Shown here: piece by piece, positions 1 to 13,161 of the stretch
How the letters are laid out: every line of letters starts with the position of its first letter
How positions within the stretch are numbered: position 1 is the stretch's first letter
Assembly: GCA_023846275.1 (NCBI GenBank)
Contig: CM043872.1
Span: forward strand, 12,393,170 to 12,457,169
DNA: 64,000 bases
From: Vanilla planifolia
Taxonomy: Eukaryota > Streptophyta > Magnoliopsida > Asparagales > Orchidaceae
Direction of reading: 5' to 3'
The notes under the pieces: model-generated
The model's input: the letters and a program-made list of their open reading frames with translations, nothing else
Databases searched by the model: none
Told to the model about the DNA's origin: nothing
Position numbers and translations under genes: made by a program

Positions 1-880
1 GCTAATCCATCATACTAAAGTATCACTATGATCGTACAAATATATGAAGTTCATTTCTTACATTTCTATTAATTGGACATGTTTGGTAATAAATCATCAT
101 TATATGCTAATTTATCTTGCTTACAGCTAAATTCTTGGAAATTTTATGTACGATGTAATTATATAAAGATGAGATGTTATACATTGTGCTTTAGCTCACT
201 TATCATAGTTGTATGACAACATTATAATAGTTCTATCTTAATTTTCTTAAGTTATTTGTGTTGTGGACTTAAACTTATAGATACAAAAAATTCACTTCGT
301 ACTATACAATGTAACATACATGAATCATATATAACAAAGCCTAATCATCATATATGGATAAAAATCATTACAATCAAGCTACAACTAACTTCTTTAATTA
401 AATAGTTGCTTATATCGATACAATGAATACATCATACATGTCTAACCATATCAACTCCTACATATGACTTAGATTCTAAGAGCAAATAGACATCTTACTA
501 ATACAAGAAAAGATTTGAACTAATAAAATGTACTCAAGCCTCACAAAATGGTTGGGAAATGCACAAAGTTCTTTTCTTGATTGACAACGTTTGTATTCTT
601 TATTATTAATCCAAATGGCTGTCATATTCTATAATGAGTCTGTTATACTTATATATGAGCATAGCAACTTCAAATTAAACTAATACGCTAAGCCTAAAAA
701 AGATCGCATATGTTGCAACCCTCAGATAAGCCAACTCATATTGGACTTTTAGTATGCTTTAGGCAAATTCAAGGTATGCCTTTTTCCTTCCAGTTGATTA
801 TTTAAGTTCTTTAAATTGTTTGTTTATGTTAAATTGTTATTTCTTTATGTGTTAAAGCTAGAATTAAAGTGTCACTTCTT
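1..880. other. AT-rich stretch, nothing recognised
   Basis: No coding frame, RNA gene or element boundary could be recognised on either strand. The sequence is AT-rich and interrupted by stops in all frames. It is probably old repeat-derived DNA, but that is only inferred from what lies beside it. Confidence 0.5.
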
Positions 881-3350
881 AATGGTTTAAATCTTATCAT
901 GGTTGAATTTTATGCTTGATTTATATATGATATATCCTTAACCAAAGTTCAAATTTCAAACCAAGATTTTATGAATTAGATGGTTAAGATAAGTGGATAA
1001 GGTGAATCTTGCACTTTCTTTATTTCCTTCAAGCTGTGAGATAAGATTTCTTCTTGTTGACAATTCCTTTAAACACTTGATGGCTAGGAAGATAAGGGAT
1101 AACTAAGCAAAATTTAAAATTCAAATCTTTTCTTTGATTCTTAGATAATAAGAAGTGGATTAAGCAAGGCATATCTTAAATCAAGATCTCCTTTAGGTGC
1201 CTTATCTTTAAGAGATTAGTTTAGTCAACTATATAAGGAGTTATGGGATGTCTCCTTGGGAATTTTGGAAAGCTAAGCAATAAAGAAGTTAAGGAAAAAA
1301 AAAAGGAAAACTAAGAGTTTGGAGAGGGGAAGAAGACGTGATTGAGTTCTTGAAGAGAAAGAGGCACATCCATTTGTGAAGTCCACTACATGGATCAAGA
1401 TAAGATGAACCTCAAGGTTGTGCAACTAAACTAAATAATTTTGTAGGTTAAAAACCAAGTATTCTCATATCGCATGTATGATTCTAGCTTTAGATTTTAC
1501 AAGAAGATTGTTGTTATCATTTTCCATATGAAAATCCTAGATTTAAAAATGGATGACATGATCTTGTGTTGTAATGACTAAATCCATGATAAGATAATTT
1601 CTTATGTTTTATTAAGATGATCATTGAAATCATGTTTCACATAGAGAGATTGAGATCAATTAATTGATGTTACAAACTTGACTTTCCATGATTATATCCA
1701 TGCCATGATAAAATAATTACTAGTAGGTTAAATCACTAATAATTCACAAAATTTAGGTTACATGTTGTGTTCTTGCAATTTTTCCCATGTCGAACATAAT
1801 TGTTAAAACATGCAACCAAAAGAGGTTTGTAGTCTCAGGTAAGCCATAAGGTTGGGTGATAGGGCTTAGAAAATGGTTTTTTATGCTTTAAGATGATCAA
1901 TTAAGGGCTTATGCCATGTAAAACTCTTGGGGTTTCCTCATGATATGCTTTAGAGTCTTTATTTTTTACCTTAAAAGAAAGTTAGAGTTAAGGGAGGTTG
2001 GAGGGTTTTGGTCATGCATGATTTTAAGTTGTGGTGGTTTTGTTTACTTAGAAAATAAATCTAACGTTAGGTAGAGAGGCTCACTTACCCTTAGATCTAG
2101 GTTTTACAAGTAAGATGAGGCTCTTGGGTAACAATAGATTTTTTATATTTAAATTTAAATATAGCTTCTAGTTAACTCTAGGTTTTTAAATTTAAACTAG
2201 ATATAGCTCTTTAGTAACTCTAGGATTTAAAATTTAAATCTAGATAAGGCTCTTGAGTAATCCTAATAATTGAAATTTTAATTTGGTTAAAGATTTGAAA
2301 TTTAAATTATGAAGAGGATCTTAGGTAAAACATGATAAGAGGTAATAAGAGTCTCCATTTTTGGCTTATGAAGGAGTTTAGGACTTGGTTATGGCATATG
2401 AAAACCCAAAAGCATGGTTTGAGGTTAGGATAAGAAACATTGAGCACTTGATAAGTTCTTGAGGATATCTTAAAAGAGGCCTTAGATTTAAGAGACTCAT
2501 GGGTTAGAGACTAGGTGGGGTCCAAGGTTGAAAGAAGGTATTGGGTATGGCCATAAGAAAGGTGTTAGGGCTTGACCAAGGGGCTAAATAGTTATGATAT
2601 TTCTTAACTAAACCTTAGTAATGACTTAGGATTAAGAGTATTACCATGAGTTGGCCCTTGAAGACTTTTAAGCCATGGGTCAAGAGTAATGCAAAAGTGA
2701 CCTTTGGAGATGGTACAATGGCTTAAGTTAACCTTGTGAGCAAAGAGAATAACTGATGGAACTCATGTGAACTTACGTTTTGAAAGGATGGCTCAGATTA
2801 TAGAAAGAGAATGGATTAAGTTTATATTTGGAACCAAAGTTTTAGTCCAAGGTTTTTTGGCTTTCAGTACAAACTTAGATGAAGCCCAAATAAGTGGAAA
2901 AAAACCGAATGAAGGACCTAGATATAGGCTAAGGTTTATGTCTAGTCTTAAATAAGAAATTTTAGTAGTTAAAGTAACCCTAGATAAGTTTATTAGGATT
3001 TTGAAGAACCCTTGGATAATCTTTGGTAGGCTTTTAGGTAGGGCTAATCCTACAATAGATCCTAGATATGCTGATATGCTTCTAGGCTTAATTTAAGGTT
3101 AGGCTTCACATGCCATACTAGATGCAAGTTTAGGCATGAGATGTTTTTTATAAGGTTTACTGGGAGAATAGGATGCTTGGTTACTTTAATTATTGTAACT
3201 AAAGAATCATAGTCCTTTGGAAGAACTCATAGGATCTTCTTAACATATTCATCATTAAACAAAACCTTAACTAACTAAACCAATAATAATGTTAGTAAAA
3301 TGTGTGAACATGGATTTAAAAGATTCATCAGGAATCATCCTAAATAGTTC
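880..3350 (+). repeat. Ty3/gypsy-type LTR fragment
   Basis: A stretch around 1,395-1,440, containing AACCTCAAGGTTGTGCAACT, is matched at about 31,700-31,745 by AACCTCAAGATTGTACAATT. The second copy lies downstream of a recognisable plus-strand gypsy integrase relic, so both are read as LTR copies of one family. A TATA-like TATATAAG lies at about 1,231. No TG/CA ends or target-site duplication were found, so the limits are arbitrary. It contains a degenerate AAATTTAAA-rich repeat at 2,095-2,330. A 62-codon frame inside it has no family resemblance. Confidence 0.4.
2095..2330. repeat. Degenerate ~45-55-bp tandem repeat
   Basis: Four to five imperfect units alternate an AAATTTAAAT-like block with a block resembling GAGGCTCTTGAGTAACTCTAGG. 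The unit length varies, so this is an old array. It lies in the putative gypsy LTR. Confidence 0.5.
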
Positions 3351-6190
3351 ATAAATATGTGTTGACATATTTGTTTTGTTTTCTTTTATCAAAGCTATCC
3401 TTCATATGTTACCTCTAGATTAGTCAACATCTCATACCCAGTTTCTAGATTCGTGATTCTATTGAACTCATGGGTATTAAGACTACAGTGAAGGATATTC
3501 ATTGCTTGGGCACTCAGCTATACATAATGCTTCAACTCAAGATTTAAATCATTTATTCTTTTCACTACAACTTTGTTTTCCATCTAAGTAGGAAAGACAA
3601 TGTCAATATATTAACCCCATAAATTAATATCAATAAAAAATAATTGACTTCTCATTTGGTTCTTCTAGTAGAGATAATATTCTCCACAAAAAAAGGTGGC
3701 CATTAAGAAGAGTACTTCCCCAAAGTGATAGATGCATCAATGATTTTTTATGAGCCATAGATCACATATAAAATAACTTCTTTAGATTCTAGTCTTTCTT
3801 TCATACCAATTAAAAAAAATTAGTTTTAGAATTGATGTCTCAGTTTTAGAATTCTCTTTAGTAGTTTTGAATTTTTTTTAAATTGATTCACCAATCCTAA
3901 ATATTATTAAATGACATCTATTTTTAGTTCAAATAAAAGAATGCCAAAATAACCCTTCCAAATACTAGAAATGGAATTTTTCAAAAGATAGCCATAGTAG
4001 GAAATGAATAAGAGAAGATGAAAAATAGTTACCATCTAATCTAGGTGGATGGAATAGTCACTGTTCGACCAAAAGAATGATTAAAAGGTCTAGATATAAT
4101 CCTAGCATGATTTGATTTGGATCATTAGATTCCACATGTTGGATGGATAGTGATGATGTGAAAGATTGCTATTCACAAAGGTGGAACTAGTCAAAATCCT
4201 TTGATCATGCTTATTAGATGGACAGTTAGGTGAAATGTATTTTTCAAATGGTAGAACTGATCATGACCATTCAATCAGGCTTATTGAATGGATGGTAAAT
4301 GGATTCTACTATTCAAAAAAAAGTCTTGATCTCTGACGTTCAATTGTGAAAACCTGTGATCAAACGACACTGATTCGCTCTAGTTTGAAAGCAAAAGACA
4401 TTAAATTTTTAGTTATATATTACAAAATTGTACATGAAGCTTGTGATATATATTAGTCTTTCCCACTATTAAGGTAACCTAATGGTGTTGGCTTTTTGTT
4501 GATGCTCTTAGGAGGTCATGACTTAAGACAATTATGTGTATAGATACTTGGTCCTTACCTGGCCTAATTCCATACTTGACTATTTTGAGTCTAACTTGAC
4601 TTGATAAGCCTAAGTCAGATTTAATATTGATGCCTTGACTAGATTTAACCCAAGTGACTACAAGATAAAACCCTGATCGAGACTCAAGCTTGACTTGACT
4701 TGGTTTCAGTTAGTCTCCTACCCTATGGCTCCCTAAGACTCGATGCTGAGCATTGTTGGCCACTTAACCCAAGCCTTCAGTCTTGACTGAGTAATATGTG
4801 CTAAAGTTGAAATTTATTTTTTTATTATTAAATTTTTTTAATATGTTTTAAAATTAAAATAACTTAATTTTAAAGACTAAATATAACTTAATAATACATC
4901 ACCAAAAAATAACTCAAATTATATGAACCTTGATTATGATTCTAGGTGCCATAATTATAAAGTAAGAAGGGATTAACATGCTAACCATATAGATGTTAAG
5001 AATATAGTTCTTCATAGATTAGCTATTTCATAAAGAGATTGATTCTTGGCTCCATATTTAGTAAGTTGAGTATTCAATCTCCATTTACTTCAGATGCTAT
5101 AGTCCTTGCTTTAACAACATAACCATTATAGTTATATCTTAATGTTTGAACTAAAATAACACTATGCTTAATGGAGCATTAATAATAGTTAGCTTGGTTA
5201 TGTGTTCATCACATCTAAGATTACAACAAATGTATTGTATGTCAAAATTCAACACATGGTACATTAAGCTTGAGGAAACATAAGAATCAAGTTTCTTGAG
5301 AAAAATGCATAATGTGTCAAAATTTGACATATGATGTGTTGTTTAAGGGAATAATTTAACATGTGAGATGTGTGGTATTTTATTCAATATAAATGGTATT
5401 AGACCTTAGCATATTATACATCTATGATAACAAATGCATTTATAGCTCAAATGAAAAATGTACCCAAAAGGAAGAATAACTCATAATGTTAAAAAATGTT
5501 TTCATTAGTCTAACATATCGTACATTGATATATGAAATATTATGGGTGGTCCATAAAAAAATAAAATGGCTTATGGTTTTGTTCTAAAGGAAGGAACAAA
5601 TGGTATCTGGTCCTTAATGTACCATAAGCTAAGAAAAAAGTTCTTAATTTTCACTCTAGGAGGAATTCTCAAGTGCTCTTGTATGAGACATTGGATTGAT
5701 TGTGTGATATAAGTGTACTAAAGTAGATATAAAGTACTAAAGTATAGAATGAAATAAAGTGAACCCCTGTAGAATGTGATATGTAATGAAATAAGCATGC
5801 AAAGAATTATGAAATGGATTATTATTAATTAAATTATATCTAATTTATGACATAAATATTGAAAGGAAAAGAAGGTCAAAATTTATTCCCAAAATTTCAA
5901 GTACATAAATTTTATATTGGTAATATAAATAATAAATATTATTTATTTCTAAATGAATGCATATGCATGAGCATAAGCATAGTATTATAAAGCATCCATT
6001 TTGTGTGTCTTTAGAAATGTTATGATATTGAAATAGAATAATTTAGAAAGAATGAATATTTTTGTATTGATTTGATATCAAAATCCCATTTTATATGAGA
6101 TCAAATATATGGAATACAATATATAAGTGTGATAACTAATAAGTTAAATCAAACAAGCTAATTAACTAGTACCTAAAATAAGCCTTAGAA
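3350..6190. other. Unassigned AT-rich repeat debris
   Basis: No gene was recognised. A short ~70-76-bp tandem array sits at 4,115-4,315 (listed separately). 4,550-4,790 is rich in CTTGACT/TTGACTTG words. At about 5,320 there is a small imperfect palindrome, TGTCAAAATTTGACATATGA. The rest shows nothing. Confidence 0.45.
4115..4315. repeat. ~70-76-bp tandem repeat, ~2.7 copies
   Basis: Three successive blocks read like GTTGGATGGATAG, TTAGATGGACAG and TTGAATGGATGG at about 4,138, 4,214 and 4,283. Each is followed by a CTATTCA/TTTTCAAA-type block and a GATCATG word. The copies are diverged. Confidence 0.5.
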
Positions 6191-6200
6191 GGCTATAGAG

Positions 6201-6255
6201 ATATTATATACATATATATATACATACATAAATACAAATATACATATATAAATAT

Positions 6256-6329
<74 letters not shown>

Positions 6330-6337
6330 TTATATAG
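6201..6337. repeat. (TA)n / (TACA)n microsatellite
   Basis: Mixed TATA/TACATA repeats lead into an uninterrupted TA run at about 6,268-6,328. The Ile/Tyr-rich minus-strand frame across it is a product of the microsatellite. Confidence 0.95.
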
Positions 6338-6539
6338 AGAGTATGGATATGAAATAGGAAAGAAATTGTTATAAAGGACAAATAATGGAATAAATATTAA
6401 AGTTGGCTAAAATATGTCATGTTATACCTATTTGTTGTATAAGTATATGATATGAGATAATAGAGAAATAAGAAACAAAGCATGATTTCTCTCAACACAT
6501 TATTACATAGTTGATAATAAAAAAAGTGTAGAACTCTAA

Positions 6540-6986
6540 AATAAGATGCAAGGGATGTTGAGGTGCTACTTGTAAATTAGGTAATTAGTTCACATCAAAG
6601 ACCCCCACCTATATCGTTACCACATTATGTAAGGCTTTGATATGTGAAAATGATGGTATTATCATATTGATTCTCCACCCATTCTTTATGTTGGTTTAGG
6701 ATGTATTGTCTTCATAATAACTTTATAAAGATCCTTAATGCGTGGATATAATATTATAGGATAAAATCATTGGCCAATTGGCATATGCATATAGATATAA
6801 GATATGGATGATAATATGATGTCAAATGAAAATAAAAATGGTATAAAATTGGATCTTATTGAATAAAGATAATGGAATTGAGAAGGAAAAAAAGCCCAAT
6901 AATGGATATAGATATTATATATACTTATATAAGAAATTAAATAAAAAGGGAAATGTGTAAGGTACATCATTGAAAGAAAATAAATG

Positions 6987-6988
<2 letters not shown>
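6540..6988. other. Unassigned AT-rich sequence
   Basis: Nothing recognisable as a gene. The short hydrophobic frames here reflect AT-rich composition. Confidence 0.4.
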
Positions 6989-7056
<68 letters not shown>

Positions 7057-7061
7057 TGTGT
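6989..7061. repeat. Compound (TA)n(TG)n microsatellite
   Basis: About 33 bases of TA repeat are followed directly by about 39 bases of TG repeat with one TA interruption. The same TA-then-TG arrangement recurs at 38,688-38,785. Confidence 0.95.
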
Positions 7062-8090
7062 TTGAATAAACATAGAGGTGATTATATATAGAAGTTCCTG
7101 GCACTATGCTTTATTCAATTATGGTAGAGTAGTGGTGACCTAAATATGTATATATATATTAAGTATTCTAGTAGAATTAGTTTGAATAACATTCATTTGG
7201 TGCCATGAAATTATTTATTTAATTTAAATCTAGTATTTCATTACCACTCTTATTCATGCCAAAATGTTGTAAATATTCAAATTTACGTGCTAGGCATGAT
7301 GCTCATTTTTTTCTACTTATATTATAGGTTATGCATCTAGTTGATTAAAAGGAGTAGACCATGGTGGCAACGACGATGAAGATATACACTAATTTGCCTT
7401 GTGGGATACATCTTGTATAGTTTTAGATGTATAATATATTTATAGTAGATTTTTGTATAAGTGCAATTGTATGTTATGGTAATATCACTAGCTTTATGAA
7501 TTAATAGCCAATGAATTTGCCTAATTATAAAAAAAATGGGAGTCAAAATTGGTTGTTATTACTTGCCTAAAGGCTATTGTGTCCCCAATTTTTAAACTAT
7601 TACTCTAATTTAACCCAAAATTAACTAATTTATTAGGTTATAGTTAAGACTTATAAGCAAGGCACGACAACATCTTTCTTACACAGGCATATATGCTCAA
7701 CTTAAAAGAAAGATTTTACAATAGTATATGAGCAATACCAGTTTAAGACCTTAAAGTTATAATATATGAAGTAGAATTTAAAAGTTATTACAAAGTATTA
7801 CATCTAGTACAACATAATTATACATTAGACATGTTTGATAAAAGATTAGATAAGTATGTTTAATTCTTTCTTAAAACCAGCATAAAGCTCACACTAATCT
7901 CTATGTGTCTTGATGTCCATCTAGCACATCTAATCATGAAGTGCCAAAATAAAGGTTAATCCACCATCAAAGAAAAATTAAAATTAAACAATCACAACAT
8001 ACAAAGAAATACAATATTAGGTCATGAAATATGTCATGATTAAGTATACTTATTTACACATACTATAAAGTGTAAGTATAAACAATAATC
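7062..8090. other. Unassigned; possible end of a plus-strand gypsy LTR
   Basis: The GGTGGCAACGACGATGAAG stretch at about 7,362 and the later GGCACGACA at about 7,659 are weakly reminiscent of the R region and end of plant gypsy LTRs. No paired copy or TSD was found. Nothing else was recognised. Confidence 0.2.
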
Positions 8091-9700
8091 TCAAATCCAT
8101 TATGCATTAGTTTTCTCTTCTCTCACCTAAACTTTTGATAGGCCTTATTTATTGCCTTCCAGTTAGATAGACCTTTCTACCATCAAACAATTCTTACACT
8201 TCTCTAATTAATAGACCAGACTTAGTCTTACAAGGTTTCCTCTAGCCCTTAATATTAACAAGCCTCTCACTTATCATGCCACCACAAATAGGCAATCCTC
8301 CTTTCATGTCTTCCTTGTTATAATTATTTTACTTGCATATCTTATGTCTATACATATGGAGTGTTAACATAGCATGTATATCTAATCAAGCAAGTATTTA
8401 ACAAATCACATGTTAATGTTTACCAATTAAACTAGTTAGCATCATCACATTATGCTTATCATAAAATATCAAGGAAGGCACAACATCTGAAATAATATAA
8501 CATACATCATGTACATTCAAGGTCATGCTAACATACAAAATTACATCAAGCATATGCACTTACAAAGGTGCCAAAATACTTACCTCAACATTATAAGAGT
8601 TAATATTCAAATATCTCATATTTATCTTTCTTGCTTGTAATTATATATAAGATTTTACATTATAATTTTATTACATATTTGATGTACTACATTAATTATA
8701 TTTATTATACTAATTGAGCTCCATTACACCTCTTATTTTTATATTATGTTTTACTTTAATCCAAGCATCCTTCAGCACTAATAAAAATTAAAATCCTTAT
8801 TATCAGACCACCTAATGTGCATATGATGCACCCTTCAATAGTTATATGGCCTATCCTCACATTCATCTATCACTCCTTAGGTTCTTATTGGACCATCCAA
8901 TATTCTCATCAAAGCAGCTAATCTTTAAAAGTCCAAAAATTCAAAGATTACAAACTACATATTAGTGTTTTTACTCAAAAATCATCTACCATCCATTTTT
9001 CTTTATCAAATTGTATGATTCCATATAGGGCCATCCAATACTTATTAGACAAAGGCCAAATATTTTGTTGAGCTTTATGATTCCTCTCAAACTATTTCAT
9101 AACCACTTGGAGTAACAAGTGTGTTTAAAGGCCAATTTTCTTTTCTTACATGGTTAGAATGCTATAAAACCATATTAATAATAATGATTACATGCTTATG
9201 AGTTCTATCTTCTTTTGAACCCTCCTATCATGCATGAAATCTTTGGATCCTAAAATCCCCAAAATAAGAAGATGAATCATAGAGAAAATCATACCTTGGT
9301 AATTTGCAAATCCATTTCATGATTCTCTCTCCAACAAATCTTTTCTTAAGATCTCATTCTCATCTTTTCTTTCTCTCTTTCAAGATCTTCTCTCTCCTTA
9401 GTCACACAAAAAGAAATGTAAGGGAATATACACATACTAAAATCTTAATCTAATAGTATAAGAACTATTATTCCTAATATCAGCCACACTCATCGACCAC
9501 CAAATCTTGTTTGAAAATTCATTGTAAGTCACTCATCATACTCTATATTTGTCATATTTTAATTATAATGTTTTGACCTCATTTGATAATTAATATAATT
9601 ATTATTCAACAAATAGTTTTGTTTCATTATTCATAATATTTTAATATAATTTTGAAATATTCCAACAAATAGAAAATATATAAGAGCTTGGGATGTTACA
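8090..9700 (-). repeat. Ty3/gypsy-type LTR, minus strand
   Basis: On the minus strand the segment starts with TGTAACATCCCAAGC (end at 9,700), the usual TGTAACAYCC start of plant chromovirus LTRs. About 1.1 kb further on, at about 8,579, the minus strand carries GAGGTAAGTATTTTGG. A near match, CTTGAGGTAAGTACTTTAGC, lies at about 34,606 in another candidate minus-strand LTR. The left limit is not visible and no internal domain follows with confidence. Confidence 0.45.
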
Positions 9701-12700
9701 CTTACAACCATTAAAATAGATTTCTAAAGACTCTAATCAATAATACTTGACCAAGAATTTCCAAATTCCCTTTAAACCTCATATTCATTATAACTATGGG
9801 CTTAAGATTAAAAATGTTCACATCTACATTATCATAATCACTCTAAATTAGATACTTACAAACTACAGTTGGAATCATTAAGCATTTGCTTAATTTCTTG
9901 AAATCCTCTTTGACATTAGTACCTCCACCACAAGCCTAACCCAAACTCTTCTAAAAAAAATCCCTAATGTCCTCTAGACATGAGTAAAATGAAGGTATGC
10001 CCACTTCTTCAATAAACTCTATCGAGGTTTATTAGGACCATATTCAATTCGATAAACTACTAGAGTATAAACATATCAATGCAAACATTGGAACACAAGG
10101 TGACCAAATCCCTTACATTATACAATTGAGTAAGTCACATATGAGGTATTGACCATAACAATACCCTTTCCTTTGCAGTTAGCTATTACTTAAGGTGTTG
10201 GGAACAATGTCATAGGTTAAGGGTTATAATTTTTTACTTGATCATATAGTTCCCCATTTTGCATCTATTGATTTTAGCATTAAGATAATATCCAAGGCTA
10301 CATTGTAGATCTTTTCTAAGGAGTAATTGTTGCGACATATTAGTTTCCTTATGATGTCTACTACAATGTATCTATAATCCTAACAATGTTTAAATTGGTT
10401 GGTTCATGGAAATTTTAATGAATATTGTGCTTTCTAATTCTATCAATGTATTTAGATATGTTCATCTATTTTTTTTTCTTGAGCTTATAAGTTTTATCCA
10501 ACATCTAGACTAAGAAACATATTTCCTTATTAGATTCTTCATCTTTTCCTACATTTCAACAAAGTCCCCATTGAAATGTTCCATCATTCTATATACACTA
10601 ATCCAATGGTCTTTAGTTTTTCCCAAAAACTTCATTTCAGAAATCCTAATAGGCAATGCTAATACATATCATATTAATCAAAATGTTGATCTACCCTGAC
10701 TAGCTTATCTTAAAAACCGATTTCATTGTTTCTTTCATTAATAGTTGAGTCTTCTACTTAGCTTTCAAGGTGATGTTATCATCATCCTCATAAGATTGTC
10801 CATGATGGTGTCTTTAATCTTCTTCTCTCATGTACTCTCATAATTGTCTTCTATGTTCCTTAGAATTCTTATGCTTAGGTCAATGGTCTCTCATATCTTT
10901 TCAAACTAGTCACATAGTCATTGTCTGACTCATTAAAGACTAATGTTCAACCTCCTTATTCAACTTTAGCACATCCTAAGAGTAGAAGCTTGGACAATGA
11001 ACTCAATAACAAGATTTGAAAGTCATCGGTTACTAACCATATAAGCTCTTTCATGGTTTTACTATGTTATTCCGTATCAACCTGAGGAAAATAAAATATT
11101 AAAGGTGTGGTAACACTTAGTCAAATGCTTTGAAAGAAAATCTAACATAGTGTAGGATTAAAAGATTAACATGAATAACATATTGGATAATTACTTTACC
11201 TGATCTTATCTTAATTATTTTTCTTTTTTTCTTCACCCTACCTTCCCTTAAATTTTGAACAAAATTGCATTTATGAATTTTATGACTAACATTTATGGAT
11301 TATCTAGATTCTATAAAGTATAGATTCTTAATCTTTCTTGATTAGGACTAAAAGTATGAATTTTTTGAAATTTAAATATATAATAAGATTAATCAATTGA
11401 CGTGTCAATTTGGGAAAAGACTTTATTGCAATGTTTCTTTCAAAGTTTGAGATTTCTAACTTCTTTTCATAACTTTTGCTAGTTTTTGAAATCTTTTAAC
11501 TTTTAACCAAAAAAAAAATAATTTTGTTTTTCCCAAAGTAAGAACTAGATCTAGTGGTCTTTAGTCAACAATAACTTGATGCTTCCAATTTAACTCTAAA
11601 GTATTTAGAAATTTACTCAAAATTATGGTTCAAAACTTTCTTGGAAATAAAAAGAATAAGAAAAATACTAATGTTCAAGTCAATGTCTCCTTAATTTCTT
11701 GAAATTAAAATGCTAACAAGCACTATTTGAAAATCATATGGAATGCTCTAACGAAACCCTAATTTACCTAACCAAAAACAACACTAGAAAAATAGAACTC
11801 GAAACTACAAAAAGTATTAAACAACAAATTAATAACATAGAAAACTTTTAAGGGTGAAAGTCTATGTTTCATGCCTTGTTTTAGGTAATGGAAGTGCATC
11901 TGGGAAGTTCAAGTCCCTAATTAAGATTACATATGCAAACGCAAGTACATGACCCTAAAACCAAAAAGTAGACAACAAAGGGGGAATCAACATGATAAGC
12001 TCAAAAGGTGGGACTTTATGAAGTAAATTAAGTAATGTTCAAAAAAGGAAAAACATAAGAATGAATGGAATTATAAGCAACTTTCTTAAGCTCAAATGAA
12101 GTAAAACTTAATCTAGAACCAAACTATTTTTTCACATCCATTAATTAAAGATCCAACTCTCTCCTTGAGTCAAAAAATGGAGAGGGATTGAAAAACTCAC
12201 TCAAATTCAAGAAAAAAAATGCAATTCTTTAATTGTTGAACTAAAAATACATTCGCCACACTCTATTGGCAAGTTTGTTAGAGTTTATAGATCTAAGAAG
12301 AAAGAAGGAAAACCAACAAGTTTCATCTTTATGAGTGACCAAATTTTTATTACCACTATTAAGAGATCAACACTTCTAATTTATATCATTTGTATTGACC
12401 ACTTTATGTGCTACTTTGACTACCCTAAAAATGATTGCTCTTTGAAGTGATTGGGCTTATTCTAAAACTAGGTATGGACTAATCCACCTAATTTTATTAT
12501 TCCTTTTTGCTATGGTCCAATGCAACTATAATATAGCTCAAACCCATCAAATTTTAAAAATATTTTTAGAAATGTGCAATATCATGTGACCTATGATTAT
12601 GCTGGACAAGTTTTATGATATCACAAGTTTACAAACATGTAGTACATGCACAAAGATAAATCAAAATATAGAAGAATGTAATAAAATTCAAGAAAAAATA

Positions 12701-12820
12701 AAAATAACATTGATAGAAGATGTTGGCATATTAGCATGATCTAGATTTGCCATATCTCCTATTTAATAGTCTAATCCAACACCTAAACTAAGTAAGCACA
12801 GATAAAGTAATGTGTCATAA
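9701..12820. other. Unassigned, probably decayed retroelement
   Basis: No domain could be named with confidence. On the minus strand about 10,700-10,850 gives an acidic Asp-rich stretch followed by ITLKAK, which faintly recalls the gag region of some plant gypsy elements. This is too weak to call. The rest is stop-rich. Confidence 0.25.
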
Positions 12821-12824
12821 CCTA

Positions 12825-13025
12825 ATCTCAACATGTTGAGATATTGTCCTCCTTAGCTCATCCCAAACCAACAAAAGCAAATTTTATCTCTAAAAGTTTC
12901 CATGATATCTTAAGATTGTGGTCTTATAAATAAAGGTTTAAGTCATTCTACTAAAGATGAGATTTCATAAGTTGATAAGATAATGTCAATAAAACTAAAT
13001 TTTTAATAAAATATATTTAACGTAA
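12825..13025 (+). repeat. Fragment of a widespread plant LTR family
   Basis: The run from TGTCATAACC through GAGATATTGTCC and GTGGTCTTATAAATA resembles a common plant LTR type with a GATATTGTCC block, a TTATAA promoter and a later GATGTGGGA-like block. It ends just before the Sirevirus LTR at 13,162. The assignment comes from memory of the family pattern only. Confidence 0.3.
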
Positions 13026-13161
13026 CAACCCAGGATCACAATATTGAGTTATTTTTCCTTTCTTGTTGTCCCATATCACCCAAAGTAATTTTTATTCTCA
13101 AAAAATGACTCAACATCTTATGACCATTATCTTGTATGCAAAACCCATAATTATTCTATTA

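Noticed and set aside
2767..2955. 62-codon plus-strand frame
   Set aside because: No recognisable family, located in a putative LTR, and typical of chance length.
10700..10850. Possible gypsy gag (Asp run then ITLKAK) on the minus strand
   Set aside because: Only one short resemblance, with no supporting zinc knuckle, protease or RT nearby.
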